Shown here: positions 25,958 to 35,526 of the stretch, piece by piece
Layout of the letters: each line of letters opens with the position of its first letter
How positions within the stretch are numbered: the stretch's first letter is position 1
Assembly: GCF_003952665.1 (NCBI RefSeq)
Contig: NZ_CP017946.1
Span: 558,001-622,000 of the forward strand
Length of the DNA: 64,000 bases
Direction: 5' to 3'
Source: Bosea sp. Tri-49
Lineage (GTDB): Bacteria; Pseudomonadota; Alphaproteobacteria; Rhizobiales; Beijerinckiaceae
Notes under the pieces: model-generated
Told to the model about the DNA's origin: nothing
What the model saw: the letters and a program-made list of their open reading frames with translations, nothing else
Databases searched by the model: none
Program-made: the position numbers and the translations under genes

Positions 25958-26896
25958 CTAAGCTGCGGATTGGCGCTGCTGCGCACGCGACATGGCCAGC
26001 ACCCAATCTCTGAACTGCGCACCGAATGGCTTCTCCAGTGCGGCCCGATCCCAGGCCAGGAAATAGCTTTCGCCGAGCTGCAGCCGCCTGTCGATCGGAA
26101 CGACGAGCCGCCCGGAGGCTAGATCCTCGCGGATCATCGCGATCTGGGCGAGCACGAAACCACGGCCGTTGACGGCGGCATCCAGGGCCGTGCTCGACAA
26201 TGAGAAGGCGAGCTCCGTCGAGACGCTGCCCACGGAGACCCCGACGCTGCGTGCCCACTCGTCCCAGCTCGGCGGAGGCTTGTGCGATCCCTCCCACTCG
26301 ATCCCGATCAGGGGGCAGGTGAAGATGTCTTCCGGTGCCGCGATGGCCTTGCCGGCGATCAAGCCGGGCGCGCAGGCCGGCACGACACAGTCCGTGAAGA
26401 GCGGTGCGTAGTGGTCGAAGGCTTGGCTCTTCGACCCGTATGACAGCCTGAAATCGACCCCGTCCTCGAAAAGCCGCGGCTCGGACTCCGCCCCGATCAG
26501 GCGGATCTTCGAGGCAGGATTCAGCACCTGCCAGTCGAAGAGCTGTGGGCCGAGCCAGCGGCTGGCCACGGTGGCGAGGCAACTGACGACAAGGCCAGAG
26601 CTGGCGCGCTTGCGATGGAGGGTGGCCTGGGCCTGGCGGAGCGCCGCGAAGGGACCGACGATGTCGAGGTGGTAGGCCGCCCCCCAGGAGGTCAGTTCGA
26701 CGCCGCGCCCGTTGCGCTCGACCAGCCGGATGCCGAGGCAGCTCTCCAGCTTCTTGATCTGCTGGCTGATCGCGCCGGGCGTGACGAACAGCTCGGCCGC
26801 CGCATCGGACACGCTGCCCAGCCGTGCGACCGCCTCGAACGCGTGAAGAGCCTTGAGCGGCGGCAGTCCCAAACCTGTCTCCCATCCGATCTTCAC
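25958..26896 (-). CDS. LysR family transcriptional regulator (GcvA-like)
   Basis: The protein has 312 residues from a GTG at 26896. The winged helix is LPPLKALHAFEAVARLGSVS and TPGAISQQIKKLESCLGIRLVERNGRG, followed by a substrate-binding effector domain (about residues 100-300). The GTG has no ribosome-binding site and overlaps a perfect palindrome. An in-frame TTG at 26872 with GGGAGA upstream would start just before LPPLKAL and may be the true start. The gene is divergent from the Rieske oxygenase gene and presumably controls it. Confidence 0.88.
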   Translation of the reverse strand: MKIGWETGLGLPPLKALHAFEAVARLGSVSDAAAELFVTPGAISQQIKKLESCLGIRLVERNGRGVELTSWGAAYHLDIVGPFAALRQAQATLHRKRASSGLVVSCLATVASRWLGPQLFDWQVLNPASKIRLIGAESEPRLFEDGVDFRLSYGSKSQAFDHYAPLFTDCVVPACAPGLIAGKAIAAPEDIFTCPLIGIEWEGSHKPPPSWDEWARSVGVSVGSVSTELAFSLSSTALDAAVNGRGFVLAQIAMIREDLASGRLVVPIDRRLQLGESYFLAWDRAALEKPFGAQFRDWVLAMSRAQQRQSAA

Positions 26897-26917
26897 ATTT
26901 TAGCAAATCTAAAATGT
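26895..26917. promoter_or_regulatory. Perfect palindrome, probable LysR operator
   Basis: ACATTTTAG at 26895-26903 and CTAAAATGT at 26909-26917 are perfect 9-bp inverted arms around CAAAT. It contains the T-N11-A pattern of LysR sites and lies in the 100-bp divergent gap between the regulator and the Rieske oxygenase gene. Confidence 0.6.
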
Positions 26918-26996
26918 AACGCAATTCTTCGGACTCAAGCCGGCGCCGCATCGCTGCCTATCATCACCCTCGATGGCGATTGATGGGAGAGCGTCG

Positions 26997-28040
26997 ATGT
27001 TCCTGAAAAATGCCTGGTATGTCGCGGCTTGGGACCATGAGGTCCGGGACCAGCTTCATCCGGTGACGATGCTGTCCGAGAACGTCGTGCTCTACCGGCG
27101 GCGCGACGGAAAGTTGGCCGCGCTCGAGGATGCCTGCCCGCACCGCAAGCTGCCGCTCTCGATGGGGCGCATCAAGGGCGACGACGTCGAATGCGGCTAT
27201 CACGGCCTGACCTTCGACTGCTCGGGCACCTGCACCCGCGTTCCCGGCGCCGAGCGGATTCCGCATGTCGCCCGCGTCCGGTCCTATCCCGTCGCTGAGC
27301 GCTACGGCCTGATCTGGGTCTGGATGGGTGATCCGGCGCTGGCCGACCCCGCGCTGATCTTCGCCGTCGACCATTGGGGCGACCCCACATGGGGCGTCAA
27401 CCAGGGCGACGGCATGACGATCGCCTGCAACTACCTCTACATGACCGACAACCTGCTCGACCCCTCGCATGTCGCCTGGGTGCACCAGAGTTCCTTCGCC
27501 GGGGCCGGCACCGAGGAGACGCCGCTGGAGACGACCGTCGGCGAGGACGGAGTCACGGTCTGGCGCTGGATGATGGATACCGAGCCCGCGCCCTTCTACG
27601 CACCGTTCCTGACGTTCAAGGGCCGCTGCGACCGCAAGCAGCACTATGAGGTGCGCTATCCCAGCCACGCCATCATCCGGGCGATCTTCACGCCGGCCGG
27701 CAGCGGCGGCGTCGGCCAGCCGCTCCATCCGGACGTGTTCCTGATGGACAGCTACAACTTCATGACGCCGGTCGACGAGAACAGCACCCGCTATTTCTGG
27801 TTCCAGATGCGCAACTTCGCGCCGAACGATCCGGAGATTTCGGCGCAGTTCGCCCACTCGGTGCGCGGTGCCTTCGAGGAGGACCGGGCGGTCCTCACCG
27901 CTGTGCATCAGGGCATGGCCAACAAGCGCACCCCCAATCTCGACCTCAAGATCGATGTCGGGCCGCTGCGGTTCCGCCGCCGCCTGGCACAGATGATCGA
28001 GGCCGAGAACGCCGCCAGCGCCCAGCAGGCGGCGGAATAG
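26997..28040 (+). CDS. Rieske [2Fe-2S] aromatic-ring-type oxygenase, VanA-like
   Basis: The protein has 347 residues. The ATG at 26997 gives MFLKNAWYVAAWDHEV, the standard VanA-type N-terminus, with GGGAGAG upstream; an earlier ATG at 26973 lacks support. Rieske ligands are C47, H49, C66 and H69 (CPHRKLPLS and CGYHGL). The mononuclear iron site is NYLYMTDNLLDPSHVAWVH (two His and an Asp), with a catalytic-bridge Asp. Relatives demethylate vanillate or hydroxylate/demethylate other small compounds using electrons from a reductase, which is encoded next. Here the substrate is unknown. Confidence 0.9.
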   Translation: MFLKNAWYVAAWDHEVRDQLHPVTMLSENVVLYRRRDGKLAALEDACPHRKLPLSMGRIKGDDVECGYHGLTFDCSGTCTRVPGAERIPHVARVRSYPVAERYGLIWVWMGDPALADPALIFAVDHWGDPTWGVNQGDGMTIACNYLYMTDNLLDPSHVAWVHQSSFAGAGTEETPLETTVGEDGVTVWRWMMDTEPAPFYAPFLTFKGRCDRKQHYEVRYPSHAIIRAIFTPAGSGGVGQPLHPDVFLMDSYNFMTPVDENSTRYFWFQMRNFAPNDPEISAQFAHSVRGAFEEDRAVLTAVHQGMANKRTPNLDLKIDVGPLRFRRRLAQMIEAENAASAQQAAE

Positions 28041-28048
28041 GCGCCGCC

Positions 28049-29191
28049 GTGGCGGACGCTGCGCAAGCTGCATCCCGGTTCCGGCCGTTCCGCGTGGTTT
28101 CGCGGACGCCGGAGAGCCGGACGATCACATCCTTCGCACTGGAGCCGCTCGATCCCGCGGACTGGCAGGCCTTCGAGCCCGGCCAGTACCTGCCGATCCG
28201 AATCCCCGGCGCGGACGGGCAGGTGCCGGCGCTCAGGACCTACAGCATCTCGTCGCGGCCATCGGACACGGCGCGCTACCGAATCACGGTGAAGCGCGAG
28301 GCCGCGCCGGCGCCGGGCCTGCCGGACGGCGTCGGGTCCTGCTTCCTGCACGACCGGATCGGAGTCGGTGACCTCGTCGAGATCGCACCGCCGCGCGGAG
28401 AGTTCGTGCTGGCCACGGATACGAAACGGCCCGTCATCCTCGCGAGCGGTGGTGTCGGCCTGACGCCGCTCGTCTCGATGCTCCACGCGCTGACGGACGA
28501 GCCGGAGCGGGAGGTGCATTTCCTGCATGCCTGCGACGATGGCGAGGTCCATGCCCTGCGCGAGGAGGTCGATGCGCTGATCCGCAGCCGTCCCGGCCTG
28601 ACGGCGCGCTATTGCTACCGTGCCCCCTCTGCCGCGGATGCCGTGGCCGGACGGCATCATGCCGATGGAATCATGACCAGGGCGCTGCTGCGCAGCTGGC
28701 TGCCGCTCGGCGACTACGACGTCTATCTTTGCGGGCCGCCGCCCTTCATGGCCAATGTCTACGCCGCTTTCCGCGAGCTCGGCGTGCGCAAGGAGCGGAT
28801 CCGCTACGAGTTCTTCGGTCCGGCTACGGTACTCGAAGCGGTTGATGACGATGCGCTTGGGGCGCCTCCGGCCGCCGTCCTGCCGCCCGCTGACGAACCC
28901 GTTGCCGCTGCCGAAGCAAATGGGGCCGGAGCCGGCCTGCAGATCAGTTTCGCGCAATCGCGGCGCTCGGCCGCATGGGACGAGGCGGTTGATACGACCT
29001 TGCTCGCCTTCGCCGAACGGCTCGGTCTCGACCCGCCCTTCTCCTGCCGCGCCGGCATCTGCAGCACCTGCCGCACCGGCCTGATTCAGGGCGAGGTCGA
29101 CTATGTCGAGGAGCCGCTCGATCCGCCCGGCCCCGGCGAGGTGCTGCTGTGCTGCGCCAGGCCACGCGGCCCGCTCGTCCTGGATCTGTGA
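28049..29191 (+). CDS. Flavin/[2Fe-2S] oxidoreductase (ferredoxin-NADPH reductase fused to C-terminal ferredoxin)
   Basis: The protein has 380 residues with a GTG start 8 bp after the oxygenase stop. The FAD-binding barrel has RTYSISSRPSD, the NAD(P) domain has ILASGGVGLTPLVSML and YLCGPPPFMA. The C-terminal plant-type ferredoxin has CRAGICSTCRTG with the fourth cysteine in LLCCARP. A proline/alanine-rich linker (about residues 265-300) joins the parts. It supplies electrons from NAD(P)H to the Rieske oxygenase. Confidence 0.9.
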   Translation: MADAAQAASRFRPFRVVSRTPESRTITSFALEPLDPADWQAFEPGQYLPIRIPGADGQVPALRTYSISSRPSDTARYRITVKREAAPAPGLPDGVGSCFLHDRIGVGDLVEIAPPRGEFVLATDTKRPVILASGGVGLTPLVSMLHALTDEPEREVHFLHACDDGEVHALREEVDALIRSRPGLTARYCYRAPSAADAVAGRHHADGIMTRALLRSWLPLGDYDVYLCGPPPFMANVYAAFRELGVRKERIRYEFFGPATVLEAVDDDALGAPPAAVLPPADEPVAAAEANGAGAGLQISFAQSRRSAAWDEAVDTTLLAFAERLGLDPPFSCRAGICSTCRTGLIQGEVDYVEEPLDPPGPGEVLLCCARPRGPLVLDL

Positions 29192-29205
29192 GGAAAGCCT
29201 TGCCG

Positions 29206-30435
29206 ATGACCGAAGCGACGCTCCGCACTGTCGACGAAGCCGGACGGACCGGCGGCTCGCTGGTTCTCAATCCGCATGTCGCGGCGCTGCCGCCCTACAA
29301 TGCCGGGCTGAATATCGCGGTCGCGCGAGCTGTGAGCGGACGGTCCGATATCGCGCGGCTCGCCAGCAACGAGAACCCCGACGGCTGCTCGCCCGCCGTG
29401 CTGGAGGCGCTGCGCTCGCCGCAATTCGAGCCCTGGCGCTATGCCGACCCGGCCTGCACAGAGCTGAGGACCGCGCTCGCCGAGAAGCTCGCGACCGCGG
29501 CCGACCGGATCGTGATTGGCAACGGCTCGGAGGAGATGATCGCGGCGATCGCGCGCGCGGTGCTGACGCCGGGCTGCAAGGTCGTGACGGTCACGCCGAG
29601 CTTCGGCCTGCACGAGATCGAGCCGATGGCCGCCGGCGCCTGCGTGGTGAAGATTCCGATGGCCGACGACCTCGGCTTCGATATCGAGGCCATCGCTGCT
29701 GCGCTCGCGGCCGAGCCGCGAATCCTGTTCCTGTCGTCGCCGTCCAACCCGGTCGGACCCGCCCTCGACCAGGCGCAGCTCGAACGGCTCGCCCGAGCCG
29801 CTTCACCGCGCACACTCTTCGTGCTCGACGAGGCCTATTTCGAATATGCCGACGAAGGCGCGCCCGATGCGCGCGTGATCCTGAGCGCCGCCGGCTTGCC
29901 GCATGTCGTGCTGCGGACCTTCTCGAAGGCCTATGGCCTCGCCGGCCTCAGGGTCGGCTATGCGATCTGTTCCGATGCCGCGCTCGCTCGGACCGTCGCA
30001 GCGGCGAAGACACCGTTCAACGTCAACGGCGCCGCCCAGATCGCCGCCATGGCCGCATTGCGGGACGAAGCCTGGATGAAGGCCTCCACCGCGCGGCTGT
30101 GGGCCGAGCGCGAGCGGGTCCGGGCGGCATTGCACCAGCTCGGCCTCAAACCCGCCCCGTCGCAGACCAATTTCCTGTTCTTCGATACCGGCGCCGACAG
30201 CGACGGCATCGCCGCCGCGCTCTTGCGCGAGGGCATCATCGTCAAGCCTTGGCGCGAGGCCGGGTACCGCAGCTACCTGCGCGTCACCATCGGCCATGCC
30301 GCGGACAATGACCGGCTGATCGCCGGGCTCGCCGCCTGCCTCGGCGCACATCGGCCACCAGCATTCAACGAGAGCGAAAACCGCTCCGACAACACAGAGG
30401 GAAACTGCAATGACCAACCACGGACATCTGGATAG
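29206..30435 (+). CDS. HisC-like PLP aminotransferase (class I/II)
   Basis: The protein has 409 residues from the ATG at 29206, with AGGAAAG upstream. Fold-type I landmarks are ASNENPDG (54-60), NPVG (N181), VLDEAYFEY (D208, Y211) and the PLP lysine K241 in TFSKAYGLAG. It is longer than usual for HisC because of a polar 35-residue tail that overlaps the next gene by 26 bp. True histidine biosynthesis is unlikely, because the gene sits within a catabolic cluster. It may transaminate a histidinol-phosphate-, tyrosine- or phenylalanine-like amine. Confidence 0.85.
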   Translation: MTEATLRTVDEAGRTGGSLVLNPHVAALPPYNAGLNIAVARAVSGRSDIARLASNENPDGCSPAVLEALRSPQFEPWRYADPACTELRTALAEKLATAADRIVIGNGSEEMIAAIARAVLTPGCKVVTVTPSFGLHEIEPMAAGACVVKIPMADDLGFDIEAIAAALAAEPRILFLSSPSNPVGPALDQAQLERLARAASPRTLFVLDEAYFEYADEGAPDARVILSAAGLPHVVLRTFSKAYGLAGLRVGYAICSDAALARTVAAAKTPFNVNGAAQIAAMAALRDEAWMKASTARLWAERERVRAALHQLGLKPAPSQTNFLFFDTGADSDGIAAALLREGIIVKPWREAGYRSYLRVTIGHAADNDRLIAGLAACLGAHRPPAFNESENRSDNTEGNCNDQPRTSG

Positions 30436-31960
30436 GCGAAGCCTTCTTCTCGGCGCCGGCGCGCTCGGCGCAGCGCAACTCTTGCCGTCCAATGCGATGG
30501 CGCAGACTCCGAAGCGCGGCGGCGCCTTCAGGGTCGGCATTTCCGACTTCGCGACCTCGGACTCGCTCGACCCGACGCTGGTCGAGACGCAGTTCTCGCA
30601 GCATCTGCAATGGCAGTTGCGCAATAATCTCGTCGAGGCCGGGCCGGGCGGAAAGCTCGTCCCCGAGCTCGCGGAAAGCTGGGAAGGCTCGAAGGACGCG
30701 AAGACCTGGACCTTCAAGCTGCGCAAGGGCGTCACTTTCCATGACGGCAAGAGCCTGACGCCAGCCGATGTCGTCCATTCCTTCAACACCCATCGCCGCG
30801 ACGGCTCAAAATCCATGACCAAGCCGATCCTGGCCCAGATCGCAGCGGTCAAGGCTGACGGTCCCGATGCGGTCGTGTTCGAGCTCATCGACGGCAATGT
30901 CGGATTTCCGGCCCTGACGAGCTCGGTCGGCCTCGTCATCATCCCAGATGGCGATACCGACTACCGCCGCGGCATGGGCACCGGCGGCTACATTCTGGAG
31001 CAGTTCGAGCCCGGCGTGCGCTCACGCGTGAAACGCAATCCGAATTACTGGAAAGCCGGCAGGGGCAATTTCGACACCGTCGAGATGATCTGCATCAAGG
31101 ATGCGACGGCCCGCGCCAACGCCCTGCTGACCGGCCAGCTCGACGCCTACAACGCCGTTGACCCGCGCACCGTGGCGCTGCTCGAGCGCAACAGCGCGGT
31201 GCGCATCAACCGGGTGAAGAGCAAGGCGCATTTCGCCTTTCCGATGATGGTCGACCAGGCGCCGTTCGCCTCCAACGATGTACGCCTCGCCATGAAATAC
31301 GCGATCGACCGCGAGGAGATCGTGAAGCGGGTGCTCGGCGGCTTCGGCTCCCCGGGCAACGACCATCCGCTCTCGGCGGCCTACGAGTTCTACGACGGCT
31401 CGATCCCGCAGCGCGCCTATGATCCCGACAAGGCGAAATTCCACCTCGCCAAGGCGGGCGAGGCCAGTCTGCGCGTCCAGCTCCATGTCTCCGAGACCCC
31501 GTTCTCCGGAGCGACCGATGCGGCGGTGCTGTTCAAGGCCCACGCTGCCAAGGCCGGCATCACCGTCGACGTCGTCAAGGAACCGGAGGACGGCTACTGG
31601 TCTTCCGTCTGGAACAAGCGGCCATTGTGCACCTCGCGCTGGAGCGGGCGCATCAACGACGACGTGCTGCTGACGCTGGGTTATTCCGACACCGGCACCA
31701 AGGCGGGCTGGAACGAGACGCGCATCAACAGTCCGCGCCTCAACGCCATCGTGGCCGAAGCCCGCAAGGAGTTCGACACCGGCAAGCGCCGCGCGCTCTA
31801 CAGCGAGGCGCAGCGCATCATCCACGACGATGGCGGCTCGAACATCTTCGCCTTCGCCGATTTCCTCGATGCGACCAGCCGCAAGCTGGCCTTCGGCGAA
31901 CTCGCCGGCGACTGGATGCTCGATGGCTGCCGCGCCTCCGAGCGCTGGTGGTTCGCCTGA
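30410..31960 (+). CDS. Oligopeptide/dipeptide-type ABC substrate-binding protein
   Basis: The protein has 516 residues. A Tat-like signal (DRRSLLLGAGALGAAQLLP) is followed by the SBP_bac_5 fold: GGAFRVGISDFATSDSLDPT, VPELAESWEGSKDAKTWTF and LRKGVTFHDGKSLTPADVV. It is periplasmic. The ligand could be a peptide, but this family also binds glycosides, opines and other amino-acid derivatives. It overlaps the aminotransferase gene and precedes the two permease genes by 74 bp. Confidence 0.92.
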   Translation: MTNHGHLDRRSLLLGAGALGAAQLLPSNAMAQTPKRGGAFRVGISDFATSDSLDPTLVETQFSQHLQWQLRNNLVEAGPGGKLVPELAESWEGSKDAKTWTFKLRKGVTFHDGKSLTPADVVHSFNTHRRDGSKSMTKPILAQIAAVKADGPDAVVFELIDGNVGFPALTSSVGLVIIPDGDTDYRRGMGTGGYILEQFEPGVRSRVKRNPNYWKAGRGNFDTVEMICIKDATARANALLTGQLDAYNAVDPRTVALLERNSAVRINRVKSKAHFAFPMMVDQAPFASNDVRLAMKYAIDREEIVKRVLGGFGSPGNDHPLSAAYEFYDGSIPQRAYDPDKAKFHLAKAGEASLRVQLHVSETPFSGATDAAVLFKAHAAKAGITVDVVKEPEDGYWSSVWNKRPLCTSRWSGRINDDVLLTLGYSDTGTKAGWNETRINSPRLNAIVAEARKEFDTGKRRALYSEAQRIIHDDGGSNIFAFADFLDATSRKLAFGELAGDWMLDGCRASERWWFA

Positions 31961-32034
31961 AGCACGTCTTCCTCCTCGATTTGGCCGCCTGACCCGTTCC
32001 CGCCGGAACCGGTCAGGCCAGCAAGGATCGTTCG

Positions 32035-33006
32035 ATGCACGGCGTCCTCGCCATGATCGCCCAGCGGATCGCGCTCGGGATCGCGACCCTGTTCGTGATC
32101 TCGATGCTGGTCTTCCTCGCCGTCGACATGCTGCCGGGAGACCCGGCCGAGGCGATTCTCGGCCAGAGCGCGACACCTGCCTCAGTGGCGGCGCTCCGGC
32201 AGGAGCTTGGCCTGAACAAGCCGCTGATCGTGCGCTATGCCGATTGGACCGCGGGCATGCTGCGTGGCGATTTCGGGCGTTCCCTCGCCAATGACCGGCC
32301 GATCTCGGAGCTCGTTGCGCCCCGGCTGGGCGCAACCTTGTCGCTTGCGGCACTGGCGGCCGCGATCGCGCTGCCGCTCGGCGTGTTGCTCGGCATCCTG
32401 TCGACCGTGCACCGCGACCGAGCGCTCGACCGGGTCGCCTCCACCGCCTCCCTGCTCGTGATTTCGTTTCCCGAATTCTTCACGGCCTACATGCTGGTGG
32501 CCTGCTTCTCCGTCGGCCTCGGCTGGCTGCCGGCGATCTCGCTGTCGAGCCAGGGCGGTTTCCTCGAAACCCTCACGATGCTGGCGCTGCCGGCCCTGAC
32601 GCTGTCGCTCGCCGTGATCGGCTATGTCCTGCGGATGACGCGGGCGGCCATCATGGGCGTCATGGCCTCTCCTTACGTCGAGATGGCCCGCCTCAAGGGC
32701 GTGGGACCCTGGGACGTCGTCGTCCGCCACGCGCTGCCCAATGCGCTGTCGCCGATCATCAACGTCGTCATCATCAACCTCGCCTATCTCGTCGTCGGCG
32801 TCGTCGTGATCGAGGTCGTGTTCGTCTACCCGGGGCTCGGCCAATTGCTGGTCGACTCGGTCGCGAAGCGGGACATCCCCGTCGTCCAGGCCTGCTGCAT
32901 CCTGTTTGCCGCCACCTATATCGGTCTCAACCTGCTCGCCGACATCCTGGCGCTGCTGGCCAATCCGCGCCTGCGGCGGCCGCGCCATCGGGAGGCGCGG
33001 GCATGA
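32035..33006 (+). CDS. Oligopeptide/dipeptide-type ABC permease, DppB/OppB family
   Basis: The protein has 323 residues and six membrane segments. Family landmarks are MLPGDPAEAILGQSATPA, the EAA-type loop EMARLKGVGPWDVVVRHALPNAL and VVIEVVFVYPGLGQLLVDSV. It overlaps the next permease gene by 4 bp (ATGA). It forms half of the inner-membrane channel. Confidence 0.93.
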   Translation: MHGVLAMIAQRIALGIATLFVISMLVFLAVDMLPGDPAEAILGQSATPASVAALRQELGLNKPLIVRYADWTAGMLRGDFGRSLANDRPISELVAPRLGATLSLAALAAAIALPLGVLLGILSTVHRDRALDRVASTASLLVISFPEFFTAYMLVACFSVGLGWLPAISLSSQGGFLETLTMLALPALTLSLAVIGYVLRMTRAAIMGVMASPYVEMARLKGVGPWDVVVRHALPNALSPIINVVIINLAYLVVGVVVIEVVFVYPGLGQLLVDSVAKRDIPVVQACCILFAATYIGLNLLADILALLANPRLRRPRHREARA

Positions 33007-33854
33007 GCGGCATCGCAGCGTTCCGCACGGCTCCGCTTTCGGCCCGGATCGGGCTGGCGATCGTCGCCCTTTATCTGTTCTGCCTGCTCTTCGCCCCGCT
33101 CGTCGCGCCCTATGGCGAGACCGAAATCGTCGGCGGTCCCTGGGCCGGGGGCTTCTGGGACCCGGCGGCGGACGGCCCGGCGACCCTGCTGGGCACAGAC
33201 CATCTCGGACGGGACGTGCTCTCGCGCCTGATCTATGGCGCCCGCAATTCGATCATGCTGGCGCTGCTGACCACGGCTCTCTCCTTCCTCACCGGCACGA
33301 CATTGGGACTGGTCGCAGCCGTGCGCGGCGGGTTGATCGACCAGACCCTGAGCCGGCTCGTCGATCTGGTGATGGCCTTCCCGACCCTGATCTTCGCCTT
33401 GCTGGTGCTCGCCGTCGCCGGCTCGACGCTGCCCGTGCTGATCGGCGTCATCGCGCTGCTCGATGCGACGCGGGTCTTCCGGATCGCGCGCGCCGTCGCG
33501 ATGGACGTCGCGGCCCAGGATTTCGTCGAGGTCGCACGCCTGCGCGGCGAGGGAACCGGCTGGATCATGCGCCGCGAAATCCTCCCCAACATTGTCGTGC
33601 CGCTCGCGGCCGAGTTCGGCCTGCGCTTCTGCTTCGTCTTCCTGTTCATCGCCACGCTGAGCTTCATCGGCCTCGGCATCCAGCCACCCACCGCCGACTG
33701 GGGCTCGATGGTGCGCGAGAACGCCGCCGCGATCTCGTTCGGCATCCTGATGCCGCTGTTTCCGGCCGGTGCGATCGCGCTGCTCACCATCGGCATCAAC
33801 CTGGTCATCGACTGGGCCGCGGCCGGCAATCACGGGGTGAGCGATGAACGCTGA
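33003..33854 (+). CDS. Oligopeptide/dipeptide-type ABC permease, DppC/OppC family
   Basis: The protein has 283 residues. It includes LLGTDHLGRDVLSRLIYGARNS, the conserved DppC segment, and the loop DFVEVARLRGEGTGWIMRREILPN followed by ADWGSMVREN. Its 3' end overlaps the ATPase gene by 11 bp. It pairs with the DppB-type subunit. Confidence 0.93.
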   Translation: MSGIAAFRTAPLSARIGLAIVALYLFCLLFAPLVAPYGETEIVGGPWAGGFWDPAADGPATLLGTDHLGRDVLSRLIYGARNSIMLALLTTALSFLTGTTLGLVAAVRGGLIDQTLSRLVDLVMAFPTLIFALLVLAVAGSTLPVLIGVIALLDATRVFRIARAVAMDVAAQDFVEVARLRGEGTGWIMRREILPNIVVPLAAEFGLRFCFVFLFIATLSFIGLGIQPPTADWGSMVRENAAAISFGILMPLFPAGAIALLTIGINLVIDWAAAGNHGVSDER

Positions 33855-35526
33855 AACCGCGAGCCTCGTCCAGGCGGCATCACGCCTGCGAGCCGAGACG
33901 GGCGGCGCGCCGCTCCTGGTCATGCAGGGCCTCGTGATCGAGGCGAGCGGAGCCGGCCGGCCGCAGCGGATCGTCGACGGCATCGATCTGGAGCTGCATG
34001 CCGGCGAGGTGCTCGGCCTGATCGGCGAATCCGGTGCCGGCAAGTCGACGATCGGCCTCGCTGCGCTCGGCTATGTCCGGCCCGGTTGCCGCTTCGCCGG
34101 AGGCACCATCCACTTCAATGGGCAGGACCTGCTCGATTTGCCGCCGCAGCACCGCCGGGCGCTGCGGGGCACGCGCATCGCCTACGTCGCCCAGAGCGCC
34201 ACCGCATCCTTCAACCCGGCGCATCGCCTGATCGACCAGGCGGTCGAGACCGCCACAAGGCAGGCCGGCATGGGACGGCGGCAGGCGGAGCAGGAGGCAC
34301 GCGAGCTGTTCGCGCGCCTTGCGCTGCCGGATCCCGACCGCATCGGCGAGCGCTTCCCGCACGAGCTTTCGGGCGGCCAGCTCCAGCGCGTGATGATCGC
34401 GATGGCGATGATCTGTCGGCCGGACCTCATCGTCTTCGACGAGCCGACCACGGCCCTCGACGTTACCACGCAGGTCGAGATCCTCGCCTGCGTCCGCGAT
34501 GTCGTCGAAACCTTCGGGACGGCTGCGATCTACATTACCCATGATCTCGCGGTGGTGACACAGCTCGCCCATCGCATCGTCGTGCTGCGCCATGGCCGCA
34601 TCGTCGAGGAAGCTCCGACGCGCGCCATGCTCGCCGCCCCGCGCGAAACCTACACCCGCTCGCTCTGGGCGGTGCGCCAGATCCGGAAAACGCCGGAGCC
34701 GGACCACGGCGCGCCGCTGCTGGAACTGGCCGGGATCAGCGCCTCCTATGGCTCCGTCCCGGTGCTCAGGGACGTCTCGTTGACCGTTGGAAAGGGCCGC
34801 ACAGTCGCCCTCGTCGGCGAATCCGGCTCCGGCAAGTCGACCTTGGCGCGTGTCGTTGCCGGGTTGCTGCCGCCCACGGCTGGTCGGGTTTTGCTGCAAG
34901 GAGGCGGCTTACCGGCGCGCCTGCGGGATCGTTCGCGCGACGAGCTTCGCCGCGTCCAGCTTATCCACCAGAGCCCGGATGCGGCACTCAATCCCCACCA
35001 CAGCATACGCGAGACGATCGGTCGGCCGCTGCAGCTCTATAACGGCCTTAAGGGCCCGGCGCGCGAGGCTCGCCTGCACGAGTTGATGGCGCTGGTCGAG
35101 CTGAAGCCCGACCTGCTCGACCGGCTGCCCGGCGCGCTGTCGGGCGGGCAGAAGCAGCGCGTCTGCATCGCCCGCGCACTCGCGGCCGGCCCCGAGCTGC
35201 TGATCTGCGACGAGGTGACCTCGGCGCTCGATCAGGTCGTCCAGGCCGACATCCTGGCGATGCTGCAGCGGCTGCAGAAGGAACTCGGCCTGTCCTGCCT
35301 CTTCATAACCCATGACATCGCGACGGTGCGCGCCATCGCGGACGAGGTCGTCGTCATGCGCCAGGGCGCGGTTGTCGAGAGCGGGCCACGCGACACGGTG
35401 CTGGAGGTGCCGTCCGACGCCTATACGCGATTGCTGCTCTCCTGTGTGCCCGATGTCGATCCGGACTGGCTCACCCGGCTCCTGCAGCAGCGGGCCACCC
35501 CCGGAGAGATGCACGATGCGTCGTGA
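33844..35526 (+). CDS. Fused double ABC ATPase for the oligopeptide-type importer (DppD-DppF fusion)
   Basis: The protein has 560 residues with two complete nucleotide-binding domains. The first has GESGAGKST, LSGGQLQRVMIA and IVFDEPTTALDV; the second has GESGSGKST, LSGGQKQRVCIA and LLICDEVTSALD. H-loops are ITHDLAVV and ITHDIATV. Such fusions of DppD and DppF occur in alphaproteobacterial GsiA-like importers. It powers the permeases encoded just upstream. Its stop overlaps the next start by 11 bp. Confidence 0.93.
   Translation: MNAETASLVQAASRLRAETGGAPLLVMQGLVIEASGAGRPQRIVDGIDLELHAGEVLGLIGESGAGKSTIGLAALGYVRPGCRFAGGTIHFNGQDLLDLPPQHRRALRGTRIAYVAQSATASFNPAHRLIDQAVETATRQAGMGRRQAEQEARELFARLALPDPDRIGERFPHELSGGQLQRVMIAMAMICRPDLIVFDEPTTALDVTTQVEILACVRDVVETFGTAAIYITHDLAVVTQLAHRIVVLRHGRIVEEAPTRAMLAAPRETYTRSLWAVRQIRKTPEPDHGAPLLELAGISASYGSVPVLRDVSLTVGKGRTVALVGESGSGKSTLARVVAGLLPPTAGRVLLQGGGLPARLRDRSRDELRRVQLIHQSPDAALNPHHSIRETIGRPLQLYNGLKGPAREARLHELMALVELKPDLLDRLPGALSGGQKQRVCIARALAAGPELLICDEVTSALDQVVQADILAMLQRLQKELGLSCLFITHDIATVRAIADEVVVMRQGAVVESGPRDTVLEVPSDAYTRLLLSCVPDVDPDWLTRLLQQRATPGEMHDAS

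Noticed and set aside
29206..30435. Histidine biosynthesis gene hisC
   Set aside because: No other his gene is nearby, and position within a Rieske/importer cluster favours a catabolic aminotransferase.
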